64,000 nt of DNA from JBHIYN01 sp041984235 (GTDB lineage: Bacteria; Pseudomonadota; Gammaproteobacteria; Ga0077536), in assembly GCA_041984235.1 (NCBI GenBank), contig JBHIYN010000016.1, forward strand, positions 62,001-126,000, in the 5' to 3' direction. Below the pieces are notes generated by a model. The model ran no database searches. It was not told where the DNA came from and saw only the letters and a program-made list of their open reading frames with translations. Within the stretch, counting starts at the first letter, position 1, and each line of letters begins with the position of its first letter. Made by a program: the position numbers and the translations under genes. This document shows positions 47,578-55,703 of this stretch, in pieces.

Positions 47578-48735
47578 ATGACCGCCACCCCGCACCTCGA
47601 GAGCAAGCTGCCCGACGTCGGCACCACCATCTTCACCGTCATGTCGCAGATGGCGCACGAGCACGGTGCGATCAACCTGTCGCAGGGCTATCCCGATTAC
47701 GACGGTCCGGCACTGCTGCGCGAGCGCCTCGCCTGGTACGCCGGCAACGGCTACAACCAGTACGCACCGCTGGCCGGGGTGCCGGCACTGCGCGCCGCCT
47801 GTGCGGCCAAGGTCGAGCGCTGCTACGGGCGCGTTACCGACGCCGACAGCGAGATCACCGTCACCCCCGGCGCGACCGAGGCCATCTACTGCGCGGTGAC
47901 CGCGGTGGTGCGCCCGGGCGACGAAGTGATCATGTTCGACCCGGTCTACGACTGCTACGACCCGGCCGTGCGCCTGTCGGGCGGGGTGCCGGTGCACCTC
48001 ACGCTGACCGCGCCCGACTACCGCATCGACTGGGACGCGGTCGAACGTGCGGCCACGCCGCGCACGCGCGCGATCATGATCAACTCGCCGCACAACCCGA
48101 CCGGCACGGTGATCGACGGCGACGACCTCGCCGCCCTTACCCGCCTCGCCTGCGCGCACGATCTGATCGTGATCTCGGACGAGGTCTACGAGCACCTCGT
48201 GTTCGACGGCCGCGAGCACCAGAGCGTGCTGCGCGAGCCGCGCCTGGCGGCCCGCGCCTTCGCCGTGTTCTCCTTCGGCAAGACCTTCCACGTCACCGGC
48301 TGGAAGACCGGCTACGCGGTCGCGCCGCCGACGCTCACCACCGAGCTGCGCCGCGTGCACCAGTTCGTCGCCTTCGTCGCCTGCACCCCGGTGCAGCACG
48401 CGCTGGCCGATTTCATGAACGCCGAGCCCGGCCATATCGACGGCCTGCCGGCTTTCTACCAGCGCAAGCGCGACCGCTTCAACGCTGCATTGGCCGGCTC
48501 GCGCTTCCGTTTCACGCCGAGTGCCGGCACCTTCTTCCAGCTCGCCGACTACTCGGCGCTGGACGACCGCGACGACAGAGCTTTCGTCACCTGGCTGACG
48601 CAGGAGGTCGGCGTCGCGGCGATCCCGATGTCGGTGTTCTACGCCGAGCCGCCGGACGAGCGCTACGTGCGCTTCTGCTTCTGCAAGGAAGACGACACCC
48701 TGGATACCGCCGCCACCAAACTCGCCGCCCTGTAG
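47578..48735 (+). CDS. PLP-dependent aminotransferase (methionine aminotransferase, YbdL-like)
   Basis: 385 aa class-I aminotransferase. 'INLSQGYPDYDGPALLRERL', 'INSPHNPTGTVIDGDD' and 'ISDEVYEHLVFDGREHQS' are the fold-type I signatures. The Schiff-base Lys is in 'FSFGKTFHVTGWKTGYAVAP'. The closest family I recognise is the YbdL-type methionine aminotransferase. Its stop codon is immediately followed by a palindromic repeat. Confidence 0.88.
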   Translation: MTATPHLESKLPDVGTTIFTVMSQMAHEHGAINLSQGYPDYDGPALLRERLAWYAGNGYNQYAPLAGVPALRAACAAKVERCYGRVTDADSEITVTPGATEAIYCAVTAVVRPGDEVIMFDPVYDCYDPAVRLSGGVPVHLTLTAPDYRIDWDAVERAATPRTRAIMINSPHNPTGTVIDGDDLAALTRLACAHDLIVISDEVYEHLVFDGREHQSVLREPRLAARAFAVFSFGKTFHVTGWKTGYAVAPPTLTTELRRVHQFVAFVACTPVQHALADFMNAEPGHIDGLPAFYQRKRDRFNAALAGSRFRFTPSAGTFFQLADYSALDDRDDRAFVTWLTQEVGVAAIPMSVFYAEPPDERYVRFCFCKEDDTLDTAATKLAAL

Positions 48736-48828
48736 AAAAGGGGACATGCCACATTTGTAAGTGTTGCTACGCAAGCGCAGCCGGTTGCCCCGGTGCGGCC
48801 CACTTGCAAATGTGGCATGTCCCCTTTT
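48736..48828. repeat. 93-bp palindromic repeat, copy 1
   Basis: Inverted arms of 28 bp (48736-48763 and 48801-48828) with one mismatch enclose a 37-bp centre. The outer end reads AAAAGGGGACATGCCACATT, like REP sequences mobilised by REP-associated Y1 transposases, though no such transposase is in the window. It starts directly after the aminotransferase stop. As RNA it would form a long hairpin ending in U-run-like sequence, so it may also end transcription from both sides. Confidence 0.85.
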
Positions 48829-48836
48829 CCGTTCCC

Positions 48837-48928
48837 CGTCGATGGTGTGCGCGCCGCCGGGGCTGCGCGGGCCGCCGGGCGGCCGTCCGGCCTGCACCAC
48901 CATGCGCGTGGCGAAGCCGGCGGCGAGG
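48837..48928 (-). pseudogene. Duplicated 3' fragment of fxsA
   Basis: 92 bp matching 49082-49173, the C-terminal coding part of fxsA, at all but five positions (about 95 %). It encodes the same run (AAGFA...RMVVQ.GRPPGGPRSPGG.HTID) but has neither the 5' part nor the last 18 codons of fxsA. It is trapped between the two palindromic repeats. Confidence 0.85.
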
Positions 48929-49022
48929 AAAAAGGGGACATGCCACATTTGTAAGTGCTTCTACGCAAGCGCAGCCGGTTGCCCGGTGCGGCCCACTTAC
49001 AAATGTGGCATGTCCCCTTTTT
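48929..49022. repeat. 94-bp palindromic repeat, copy 2
   Basis: A perfect inverted repeat with 29-bp arms (48929-48957 and 48994-49022) and a 36-bp centre almost identical to that of copy 1. It ends 3 bp before the fxsA stop codon. Arms and centre are conserved between copies, so the copies are recent or kept alike by selection or gene conversion. Confidence 0.88.
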
Positions 49023-49025
49023 CCG

Positions 49026-49499
49026 CTACTCGATGCGGCGGTGGCTGCGGCGGGCGTCGTCGTCCTCCACGGTGTAGTCGGCGTCGATGGTGTGTGAGCC
49101 GCCGGGGCTGCGCGGGCCGCCGGGTGGCCGTCCGACCTGCACCACCATGCGCGCGGCGAAGCCGGCGGCGAGGGCGCGGCGGATGGCCGGCACCAGGCAG
49201 GCGAAACCGAGCACGTCGGTGATGAAGCCCGGGGTCAGCAGCATGACGCCGGTGAACAGCAGGATCAGGCCCTCCACCACCTCCAGCGCCGGCAGCTCGC
49301 CGGCCTCCAGCGCGGCGCGCATGCGCGCCACCGTGGCCAGGCCCTGGCCGCGCAGCAGCCAGGCGCCGACCACCGCCGTCAGCACCACCAGCGCGACCGT
49401 GGTCGCGGCCCCGATCGAGCGCCCGACCTCGATCAGCACGTACAGCTCGACCAGCGGCACGCCGATGAGCAGGGCCAGGAGCAGCACGAAGACGGGCAT
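49026..49499 (-). CDS. fxsA: FxsA family membrane protein
   Basis: 157 aa with three hydrophobic helices in the first 100 residues. 'PLVELYVLIEVGRSIGAATT' and 'GLILLFTGVMLLTPGFITDV' are FxsA signatures. The tail is polar. In E. coli FxsA counters phage T7 exclusion by F plasmids, but its normal role is unknown. The 3' end has a nearby duplicate. Confidence 0.92.
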   Translation of the reverse strand: MPVFVLLLALLIGVPLVELYVLIEVGRSIGAATTVALVVLTAVVGAWLLRGQGLATVARMRAALEAGELPALEVVEGLILLFTGVMLLTPGFITDVLGFACLVPAIRRALAAGFAARMVVQVGRPPGGPRSPGGSHTIDADYTVEDDDARRSHRRIE

Positions 49500-49565
49500 G
49501 GAAAGTGACGGCGGGGCAGGTGGGCAACGTACAATAACATGGCGTCATAACCCGACTTTGCAACC

Positions 49566-49907
49566 ATGGACCTGTCATCCGGCGCCGCCGCGCACGCCCT
49601 CATCGTACTCTGCACCTGCCCCGACGAGGCGAGTGCCGCGCGCCTCGCCGAGGCCGCCGTCGAGGGCGGGCACGCGGCCTGCGTCAACCGGGTGCCGGGG
49701 CTGTTGTCGACCTTCCTGTGGCAAGGGCGCGTCGAGCGCGAGTCCGAGGTGCTGCTGCTGGCCAAGACCACGCCGGCGGCCTACCCGGCGCTCGAAGCCT
49801 GCTGGAGCGCGCTGCACCCCTATGAACTCCCGGAGGTCATCGCGGTCGATGTGACTACCGGGTCCGCGGCCTACCTCGAATGGATCGAATCGTGCGTTAC
49901 CTCCTGA
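49566..49907 (+). CDS. cutA: Divalent-cation tolerance protein CutA
   Basis: 113 aa of trimeric CutA fold. 'LCTCPDEASAARLAEAAVEG', 'CVNRVPGLLSTFLWQGRVE' and 'LHPYELPEVIAVDVTTGSAA' are family signatures. It is linked to copper tolerance, and the mechanism is unclear. It overlaps dsbD by 28 bp if dsbD starts at 49880. Confidence 0.94.
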   Translation: MDLSSGAAAHALIVLCTCPDEASAARLAEAAVEGGHAACVNRVPGLLSTFLWQGRVERESEVLLLAKTTPAAYPALEACWSALHPYELPEVIAVDVTTGSAAYLEWIESCVTS

Positions 49908-51712
49908 CCGCCCTCGCCGCCCTGTGGCTGGTCGCGGGCGCCGAGGCCGGCGTGCTCGATCGCCTCGAACGGCTGGGCGCCGCGCCGGGCCCCGGCCAGC
50001 GCGAATTTCTGCCGCCCGACCAGGCCTTCCGCCTGTCCGAGCGGGTCACCGCGGCGGGCGAGCTCGCGATCGCCATCGACATCGAGCCCGGCTACTACAT
50101 CTACCGTGACAAGTTCGCCGTCAGCGCGGTGACTCCGGGCCTCACGCTCGGCGCACCGGCGCTGCCGCCGAGCGAGAGCAAGGACGACCCCGAGTTCGGC
50201 GTGGTCGAGATCTACCGCGATCGCGCCGAGTTCGTGGTGCCGGTCACGGCGCGGCCCGCGGGCGCGCTGGCCGAGACCGAGGTGCGCTACCAGGGCTGCG
50301 CGGAGGACGGCATCTGCTACCCGCCGATCAGGAAGACCGTCGGTTTCACCTTCACCGCCGGCACACCGGCGCCGGCGTCCGCGCCACCTACCGGCGCCAG
50401 CGGCCTGTCCGCCAGCGATCGCATCGCGCAGCAGCTAGGTGAGCGCTCACTCGCAGCCACGCTCGCGACCTTCCTCGGGCTCGGCCTGCTGCTCTCGCTG
50501 ACCCCCTGCGTGTTCCCGATGGTGCCGATCCTCTCCGGCATCATCGTCGGCCAGGCCCAGCCGGTGACCGCGGCGCGCGGGCTCGCGCTGTCCACCACCT
50601 ACGTGGTGGCCATGGCGCTGACCTACACCCTGGCCGGGATCGCCGCCGGGCTGGCCGGCAAGAACCTGCAGGCCGCGTTCCAGCAGCCCGCGGTGATCGT
50701 CGCCTTCGCCGCGGTGTTCGTGGCGCTGGCGCTGTCGATGTTCGGCTTCTACGAGCTGCAGCTGCCGGCCGCGCTGCAGTCGCGCCTCGACGGCCTCTCG
50801 CGCCGCCAGCGCAGTGGCAGCTACCCGGGGGTCGCCGTGATGGGCGTGCTGTCGGCGATCATCGTCGGCCCGTGCGTGGCGCCGCCGCTGGCCGGCGCGC
50901 TGGCCTACATCGGCCAGACCGGCTCGCCGGTCACCGGCGGCGCGGCGCTGTTCGCGCTCGGCCTCGGCATGGGCGCACCGCTGCTCGCGCTGGGCGCCTC
51001 GGCCGGCGCCCTGCTGCCGCGCGCCGGCGCCTGGATGGATCGCGTCAAGCAGGTCTTCGGCGTGATCTTCCTCGGCGTTGCGATCTGGTTTCTCGAGCGC
51101 GTCATCGCACCCGCCGCGACGCTCATGCTGTGGGCCGCGCTGGCGCTGGGTGCCGCGGTCTTCCTCGGCGCCCTGACCCGCCTCGCCGAGCGTGCCCCCG
51201 CGGCGGCCCGCCTCGCCCAGGCGCTGGGCGTGCTGCTGCTGGTCTACGGTGCGGCGCTGGTGGTGGGCGCCGCCGCCGGCGCGCGCGATCCGCTGCGCCC
51301 GCTGGCACCGCTGGTTGCCGGCGGCGCGCCGGCCGCGAGCAACGCGGTGCCCTTCACCGCGGTCAAGTCGGCCGCCGACGTCGAGCGCCATCTGGCCGCC
51401 GCCGATGCGCGCGGGCAGGCGGTGATGCTCGACGTCTACGCCGACTGGTGCATCGAGTGCAAGCATCTCGAACGCGAGACCTTCACCGCGCCCGCGGTGC
51501 GCACGCGCCTCGCCGACATGCTGCTGCTGCGCGCCGACGTCACCGCCAACGACGCGGCCGATCGCGCCCTGCTCGCCCGTTACGAGCTGTTCGGCCCGCC
51601 GGCGGTGCTGTTCTTCCGTGACGGCGCGGAGCAGCGCGCCAACCGCCTGGTCGGCTTCGCCGACGCCGAGGACTTCGGCGGCCTGCTCGATCGCGTCACC
51701 GCGCGCCCGTGA
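49880..51712 (+). CDS. dsbD: Thiol:disulfide interchange protein DsbD
   Basis: 610 aa. Moves electrons from cytoplasmic thioredoxin to periplasmic DsbC/CcmG. It has a signal peptide, then an N-terminal alpha domain with the active Cys pair in 'YQGCAEDGICYPP'. The membrane domain has about eight helices ('LLLSLTPCVFPMVPILSGII', 'VGPCVAPPLAGAL'), and the C-terminal thioredoxin domain has 'YADWCIECKHLE'. ATG 49880 and GTG 49892 are both plausible starts. Cysteines are conserved in all three domains. Confidence 0.95.
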   Translation: MDRIVRYLLTALAALWLVAGAEAGVLDRLERLGAAPGPGQREFLPPDQAFRLSERVTAAGELAIAIDIEPGYYIYRDKFAVSAVTPGLTLGAPALPPSESKDDPEFGVVEIYRDRAEFVVPVTARPAGALAETEVRYQGCAEDGICYPPIRKTVGFTFTAGTPAPASAPPTGASGLSASDRIAQQLGERSLAATLATFLGLGLLLSLTPCVFPMVPILSGIIVGQAQPVTAARGLALSTTYVVAMALTYTLAGIAAGLAGKNLQAAFQQPAVIVAFAAVFVALALSMFGFYELQLPAALQSRLDGLSRRQRSGSYPGVAVMGVLSAIIVGPCVAPPLAGALAYIGQTGSPVTGGAALFALGLGMGAPLLALGASAGALLPRAGAWMDRVKQVFGVIFLGVAIWFLERVIAPAATLMLWAALALGAAVFLGALTRLAERAPAAARLAQALGVLLLVYGAALVVGAAAGARDPLRPLAPLVAGGAPAASNAVPFTAVKSAADVERHLAAADARGQAVMLDVYADWCIECKHLERETFTAPAVRTRLADMLLLRADVTANDAADRALLARYELFGPPAVLFFRDGAEQRANRLVGFADAEDFGGLLDRVTARP

Positions 51713-52284
51713 TGCGCGCCCTGTATCCGCTGGTGCTGGTCGCGCTCGCCCTGCTCGCGGGCACCGCCGGCTACGTCACCCACCGCATGCTGGCGGCCGG
51801 CGACCCGGCTCCCGCACCCGCCACCGCCGCCCTCGACCCGGTGCCGGCCGCGCGCGCCGCGCCCGAGCAGCCGCTGGCCTGGTCGTTCGCCACCCTCGAC
51901 GGCGAACGCCGCCGCCTCGACGCCTGGCCGGCCGAGGTCGTGGTGCTGAATTTCTGGGCCACCTGGTGCCCGCCCTGCCTGCGCGAGATCCCGGCCTTCG
52001 TCGAGCTGCAGGCGCGCCACGGCGCGGACGGACTGCAGTTCATCGGCATCGCGCTCGACCAGCCGGAACAGGTCGCCGCCTTCGTCGCCGAGCACACCAT
52101 GAACTATCCCGTGCTGGTGGGTAACGACGACGTCATCCGCTTCATGCAGCAGCTCGGCAACGCGATCGGCGGCCTGCCCTACACGGTGGTGCTGGCCGGC
52201 GGCGAGGTGGTGCTCACCCACCAGGGCGAATGGGACGCCGCGGAAGCCGCCGAAACGCTGGCGGGTTTGCTGAAAACACCCTGA
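51712..52284 (+). CDS. TlpA-like thioredoxin-fold protein, membrane anchored
   Basis: 190 aa with one N-terminal membrane segment, a Pro/Ala-rich linker and a thioredoxin domain with 'NFWATWCPPCLREIP' (WCPPC active site) and cis-Pro region 'GGLPYTVVL'. It probably takes electrons from DsbD, whose stop overlaps its start (TGATG). Possible roles are cytochrome c maturation or another periplasmic reduction. Confidence 0.9.
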   Translation: MRALYPLVLVALALLAGTAGYVTHRMLAAGDPAPAPATAALDPVPAARAAPEQPLAWSFATLDGERRRLDAWPAEVVVLNFWATWCPPCLREIPAFVELQARHGADGLQFIGIALDQPEQVAAFVAEHTMNYPVLVGNDDVIRFMQQLGNAIGGLPYTVVLAGGEVVLTHQGEWDAAEAAETLAGLLKTP

Positions 52285-52320
52285 AGGAACCGGGTTCGCG
52301 CCCCGATCGGTCGCGAAAAT

Positions 52321-52338
52321 CGGGGAACGTGTTCCCCG
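52321..52338. promoter_or_regulatory. 18-bp perfect palindrome upstream of aroQ
   Basis: CGGGGAAC-GT-GTTCCCCG, with 8-bp arms and a 2-bp centre, 57 bp before the aroQ start. It has no T-run, so it is not a standard terminator. The shape suits a dimeric repressor site, but no known consensus comes to mind. Confidence 0.4.
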
Positions 52339-52394
52339 CACGCAGGCGATGTGGTAGCGTTCGCCACTCTTCCCAGCGTCGCCCGGAACGGCTC

Positions 52395-52844
52395 TTGGCC
52401 AAGCTCGCCATCATCAACGGTCCCAACCTCAACCTGCTCGGCAGCCGCGAGCCGGCGCTGTATGGCGCGACCACGCTGGCCGAGCTCGAGGCGCGGCTGG
52501 TCGAGGTGGCGGCCGGGGCGGGCTTCGCGGCGAGCTGCTTCCAGAGCAACGCCGAGGGCGCGCTGGTCGAGCAGGTGCACGCGGCCGGCGCCGCGGCGGC
52601 CGACTTCGTCGTCATCAACCCGGGCGCCTACACCCATACCAGCATCGCGCTGCGCGATGCCTTCCTCGGCGTCGCCGTGCCGTTCATCGAGGTGCACATC
52701 TCGAACGTGTTCGCGCGCGAGGAGTTTCGCCACCGCTCCTACCTGTCCGACATCGCGCTCGGCGTCATCTCGGGGCTGGGGGTGCAGGGCTACGAGCTCG
52801 CCATCACCGCAGCCGGCGAGTGGGTGCGGCGGCACAAGCTGTGA
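52395..52844 (+). CDS. aroQ: Type II 3-dehydroquinate dehydratase
   Basis: Third step of the shikimate pathway. 149 aa. 'IINGPNLNLLGSREPALYG' contains the catalytic Tyr region, and 'VVINPGAYTHTSIALRDA' and 'IEVHISNVFAREEFRHRS' are signatures. The start is TTG at 52395 with GGAACGG upstream. It is first of aroQ-accB-accC. Confidence 0.96.
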   Translation: MAKLAIINGPNLNLLGSREPALYGATTLAELEARLVEVAAGAGFAASCFQSNAEGALVEQVHAAGAAAADFVVINPGAYTHTSIALRDAFLGVAVPFIEVHISNVFAREEFRHRSYLSDIALGVISGLGVQGYELAITAAGEWVRRHKL

Positions 52845-52890
52845 ACGACGCGCGCCGCGGCGTGCGCCGGCAACGACAATGACAACGGGA

Positions 52891-52908
52891 CCGTGCTCCT
52901 GAGCACGG
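52891..52908. promoter_or_regulatory. 18-bp perfect palindrome in the accB leader
   Basis: CCGTGCTC-CT-GAGCACGG, with 8-bp arms and a 2-bp centre, ending 17 bp before the accB GTG. It could be a protein-binding operator or an RNA stem near the ribosome site. accB synthesis is autoregulated in E. coli, but I see no direct link. Confidence 0.4.
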
Positions 52909-52925
52909 ATCCGGGGGATAGCCAA

Positions 52926-53369
52926 GTGGACATCAGGAAGGTCAAGAAACTCATCGAGCTGCTCGAGGAATCGGGCGTCGCCGAAATCGAGATCCGCGAG
53001 GGCGAGGAATCGGTACGCATCAGTCGCGGCGCGGTCTCGATCGCCGCCCCGGCGGCCGCTGCCCCCGCGCCAATCGCCGCCCCCGGCCCGGCGCCGGCAG
53101 CACCCGCCGCCCCCGTGGCTGAGCCCGCGCCCGAGGGCACGACGGTGACCGCACCCATGGTCGGTACCTTCTACACCTCGCCGTCGCCCGAGGCCGCGCC
53201 GTTCGTGCGCGTCGGCCAGACGGTCAGCGTCGGCGACCCGCTGTGCATCATCGAGGCGATGAAGATCATGAATCCGATCGAGTCCGAGGTCGACGGCACC
53301 GTCAGCGCGATCCTGGTCGAGAACGGGCACCCGGTGGAGTACGAGCAGCCGCTGTTCATCATCACCTGA
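52926..53369 (+). CDS. accB: Biotin carboxyl carrier protein of acetyl-CoA carboxylase
   Basis: 147 aa. The N-terminus 'VDIRKVKKLIELLEESGVAE', a Pro/Ala linker (about residues 41-70) and the biotinyl domain with 'CIIEAMKIMNPIESE' (the Lys in AMKIM is biotinylated) are all present. I chose the GTG at 52926 because the family starts there, with GGGGGA in front. An earlier start at 52893 would add 11 residues. Confidence 0.96.
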   Translation: MDIRKVKKLIELLEESGVAEIEIREGEESVRISRGAVSIAAPAAAAPAPIAAPGPAPAAPAAPVAEPAPEGTTVTAPMVGTFYTSPSPEAAPFVRVGQTVSVGDPLCIIEAMKIMNPIESEVDGTVSAILVENGHPVEYEQPLFIIT

Positions 53370-53412
53370 GTTCCCCCTCTTTCCGCACAGCCCAGACAGC
53401 CGGCGCATCCCT

Positions 53413-54756
53413 ATGTTCGACAAAGTCGTCATCGCCAACCGCGGTGAAATCGCCCTGCGCGTCCTGCGCGCCTGCCGCGACCTCGGTATCAAGACCGTCG
53501 CCGTTCACTCCGCCGCCGATCGCGATCTCAAGCACGTACGCCTGGCCGACGAGTCGGTGTGCATCGGTCCCGCCGCGGCGGCCGAGAGCTATCTCAACGT
53601 GCCGGCGGTGATCGCCGCGGCCGAGGTCGTCGACGCGGTCGCCATTCACCCCGGCTACGGCTTCCTGTCCGAGAACGCGGACTTCGCCGAGCGCGTGGAG
53701 AAGTCCGGCTTCGTGTTCATCGGCCCGCGCCCGGAGACCATGCGCCTGATGGGCGACAAGCTATCCGCCATCGCCGCCATGCAGGAAGCGGGCGTGCCCT
53801 GCGTGCCGGGCTCGGTCAAGCCGCTGGGTGACGATGCGCAGGAGAACCTCGCACTCGCGCGCCAGATTGGTTACCCCGTGATCATCAAGGCCTCGGGCGG
53901 TGGCGGCGGCCGCGGCATGCGCGTGGTGCACAGCGAGGCGCACCTGCGCAACGCCATCGTGCTGACCAAGCGCGAGGCGGCGAGCGCGTTCAACAACGAC
54001 AGCGTCTACCTGGAGAAATTCCTCGAGCACCCGCGCCACGTCGAGTTCCAGGTCCTCGCCGACGGCCACGGCAACGCCATTCACCTGGGCGAGCGCGACT
54101 GCTCCATGCAGCGCCGTCACCAGAAGGTGCTGGAGGAAGCGCCGGCCCCGGGCATCGACGCCGCCACGCGCGCGCGCATCGGCGGGCTGTGCGTGGACGC
54201 CTGCAAGCGCATCGGCTACCGCGGCGCCGGCACCTTCGAGTTCCTGTACGAGAAGGGCGAGTTCTACTTCATCGAGATGAACACGCGCATCCAGGTCGAG
54301 CACCCGGTGACGGAGATGATCACCGGCATCGACCTGGTCAAGCAGCAGCTGCGCGTCGCGGCCGGCGAGAAGCTCGACATCACCCAGGACGACGTCAAGA
54401 TCTCCGGCCACGCGATCGAGTGCCGCATCAATGCCGAGGATCCCTATACCTTCCGCCCGTCGCCGGGCCGCATCGCCGTCTACCATCCGGCCGGCGGCCC
54501 CGGCGTGCGCATCGACTCGCACATCTACGACGGCTACGTGGTGCCGCCCTACTACGACTCGCTGATCGGCAAGCTCATCGTGCATGCCGAGGATCGCGAC
54601 GCCGCGCTCGCACGCATGCAGAACGCGCTCACCGAGCTCGTCATCGAAGGCATCGACACCAACATCCCGCTGCACATCGACCTCGTCTCCGATGCCGCCT
54701 TCCGTAACGGCGGTACCGACATCCACTACCTCGAACGGCGCCTGGGCCTGGTCTAG
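53413..54756 (+). CDS. accC: Biotin carboxylase subunit of acetyl-CoA carboxylase
   Basis: 447 aa. Carboxylates biotin on AccB using ATP and bicarbonate. 'IANRGEIALRVLRACRDLGI' at the N-terminus, the ATP-grasp glycine-rich loop 'KASGGGGGRGMRVV', 'ERDCSMQRRHQKVLEEAPAP' and 'FIEMNTRIQVEHPVTEMITG' are present. It is 43 bp after accB. Confidence 0.97.
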   Translation: MFDKVVIANRGEIALRVLRACRDLGIKTVAVHSAADRDLKHVRLADESVCIGPAAAAESYLNVPAVIAAAEVVDAVAIHPGYGFLSENADFAERVEKSGFVFIGPRPETMRLMGDKLSAIAAMQEAGVPCVPGSVKPLGDDAQENLALARQIGYPVIIKASGGGGGRGMRVVHSEAHLRNAIVLTKREAASAFNNDSVYLEKFLEHPRHVEFQVLADGHGNAIHLGERDCSMQRRHQKVLEEAPAPGIDAATRARIGGLCVDACKRIGYRGAGTFEFLYEKGEFYFIEMNTRIQVEHPVTEMITGIDLVKQQLRVAAGEKLDITQDDVKISGHAIECRINAEDPYTFRPSPGRIAVYHPAGGPGVRIDSHIYDGYVVPPYYDSLIGKLIVHAEDRDAALARMQNALTELVIEGIDTNIPLHIDLVSDAAFRNGGTDIHYLERRLGLV

Positions 54757-54777
54757 CCGAGCGCCCGGGGTAGCGCC

Positions 54778-55644
54778 ATGTACGCGGCCCGCTTCACCGT
54801 CGATGCCGCCGGCTGGCCGGCGCTGGAAGCCGAGCTGGAAGCGCTGGGCGCACTGGCCATCACCTGCGCCGACGGCGACGCGCCGCTGTTCGACGAGCCC
54901 GGCACGGCGAGCAGTGAGCAGTGGGCGCGCTTCGCGGTGGAGGCCCTGTTCGACGAGGCCGTCGCGGCCGATGCGGTGCGCGCGCTGCTCGCACCGCGCG
55001 CGGTGAGCATCGCCGCGGTCGCCGAGGACGCCTGGGCCGAGCGCTGGAAGGCGCACTGGCAACCGCAGATCTTCGCCGGCGGCCTGTGCGTGCATCCGAG
55101 CTGGTGCGCGCCGGCGCCCGGCGCGCGTCACCTGATCGAGCTCGATCCCGGCCAGGCCTTCGGCACCGGCACCCATCCGACCACCGCGCTGTGTCTCGAC
55201 TGGCTCGCCACGCAGGCCCCGCTCACCGGCCAGAGCGTGATCGACTACGGTTGTGGCTCGGCCATCCTCGCCCTTGCCGCCGAGCGCTTCGGCGCCGCGC
55301 ACGTGCAGGCGGTCGACATCGACCGCGCCGCGCTCGCGGTGGCCGCCGACAACGTCGCGCGCAACGCGGCCGGCGCGGTGGTCAGCGTCGGCGCACCGGA
55401 CACCCTCGCCGCCGGCAGCGCCGACCTGCTGATCGCCAACATCCTGCTCGAGCCGCTGCTGTCGCTCGCCGATCGTTTTGCTGCGCTGCTGCGTCCGCAC
55501 GGCCGTATCCTGCTCTCCGGCGTGCTGGCAACGCAGGTCGAACGCCTGCAGGCCGGCTACCCGGGCGCTTTCGCGTTCGACCCGGTCATGACGCGCGAGG
55601 AGTGGGCCGCGCTGGCCGGCCGCCGTGTGCCGGCGACGGTGTAA
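54778..55644 (+). CDS. prmA: Ribosomal protein L11 methyltransferase
   Basis: 288 aa. Trimethylates L11. The N-terminal domain is followed by the SAM fold: 'LDPGQAFGTGTHPTTALCLD', 'VIDYGCGSAILALAAERFG' (motif I) and 'ADLLIANILLEPLLSLADRF' (NxL catalytic region). The place after accC is the usual gammaproteobacterial order. Confidence 0.95.
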   Translation: MYAARFTVDAAGWPALEAELEALGALAITCADGDAPLFDEPGTASSEQWARFAVEALFDEAVAADAVRALLAPRAVSIAAVAEDAWAERWKAHWQPQIFAGGLCVHPSWCAPAPGARHLIELDPGQAFGTGTHPTTALCLDWLATQAPLTGQSVIDYGCGSAILALAAERFGAAHVQAVDIDRAALAVAADNVARNAAGAVVSVGAPDTLAAGSADLLIANILLEPLLSLADRFAALLRPHGRILLSGVLATQVERLQAGYPGAFAFDPVMTREEWAALAGRRVPATV

Positions 55645-55703
55645 ACTGCGGCCGGAGAGGCGGGCCGCCGCGCCCGCCCGCTGACCGAGGGGGAGAAGCG
55701 CGC

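Noticed and set aside
44615..47581. A 988-codon open frame antisense to glnE
   Set aside because: GlnE is intact with both catalytic domains. The antisense product is low-complexity and unlike any family.
48736..49022. A CRISPR-like array
   Set aside because: There are only two repeats, each a long palindrome, and the single spacer is a copy of fxsA. No cas genes are nearby.
52321..52338. A Rho-independent terminator after the TlpA-like gene
   Set aside because: The palindrome has a 2-bp centre and no T-run on either side.
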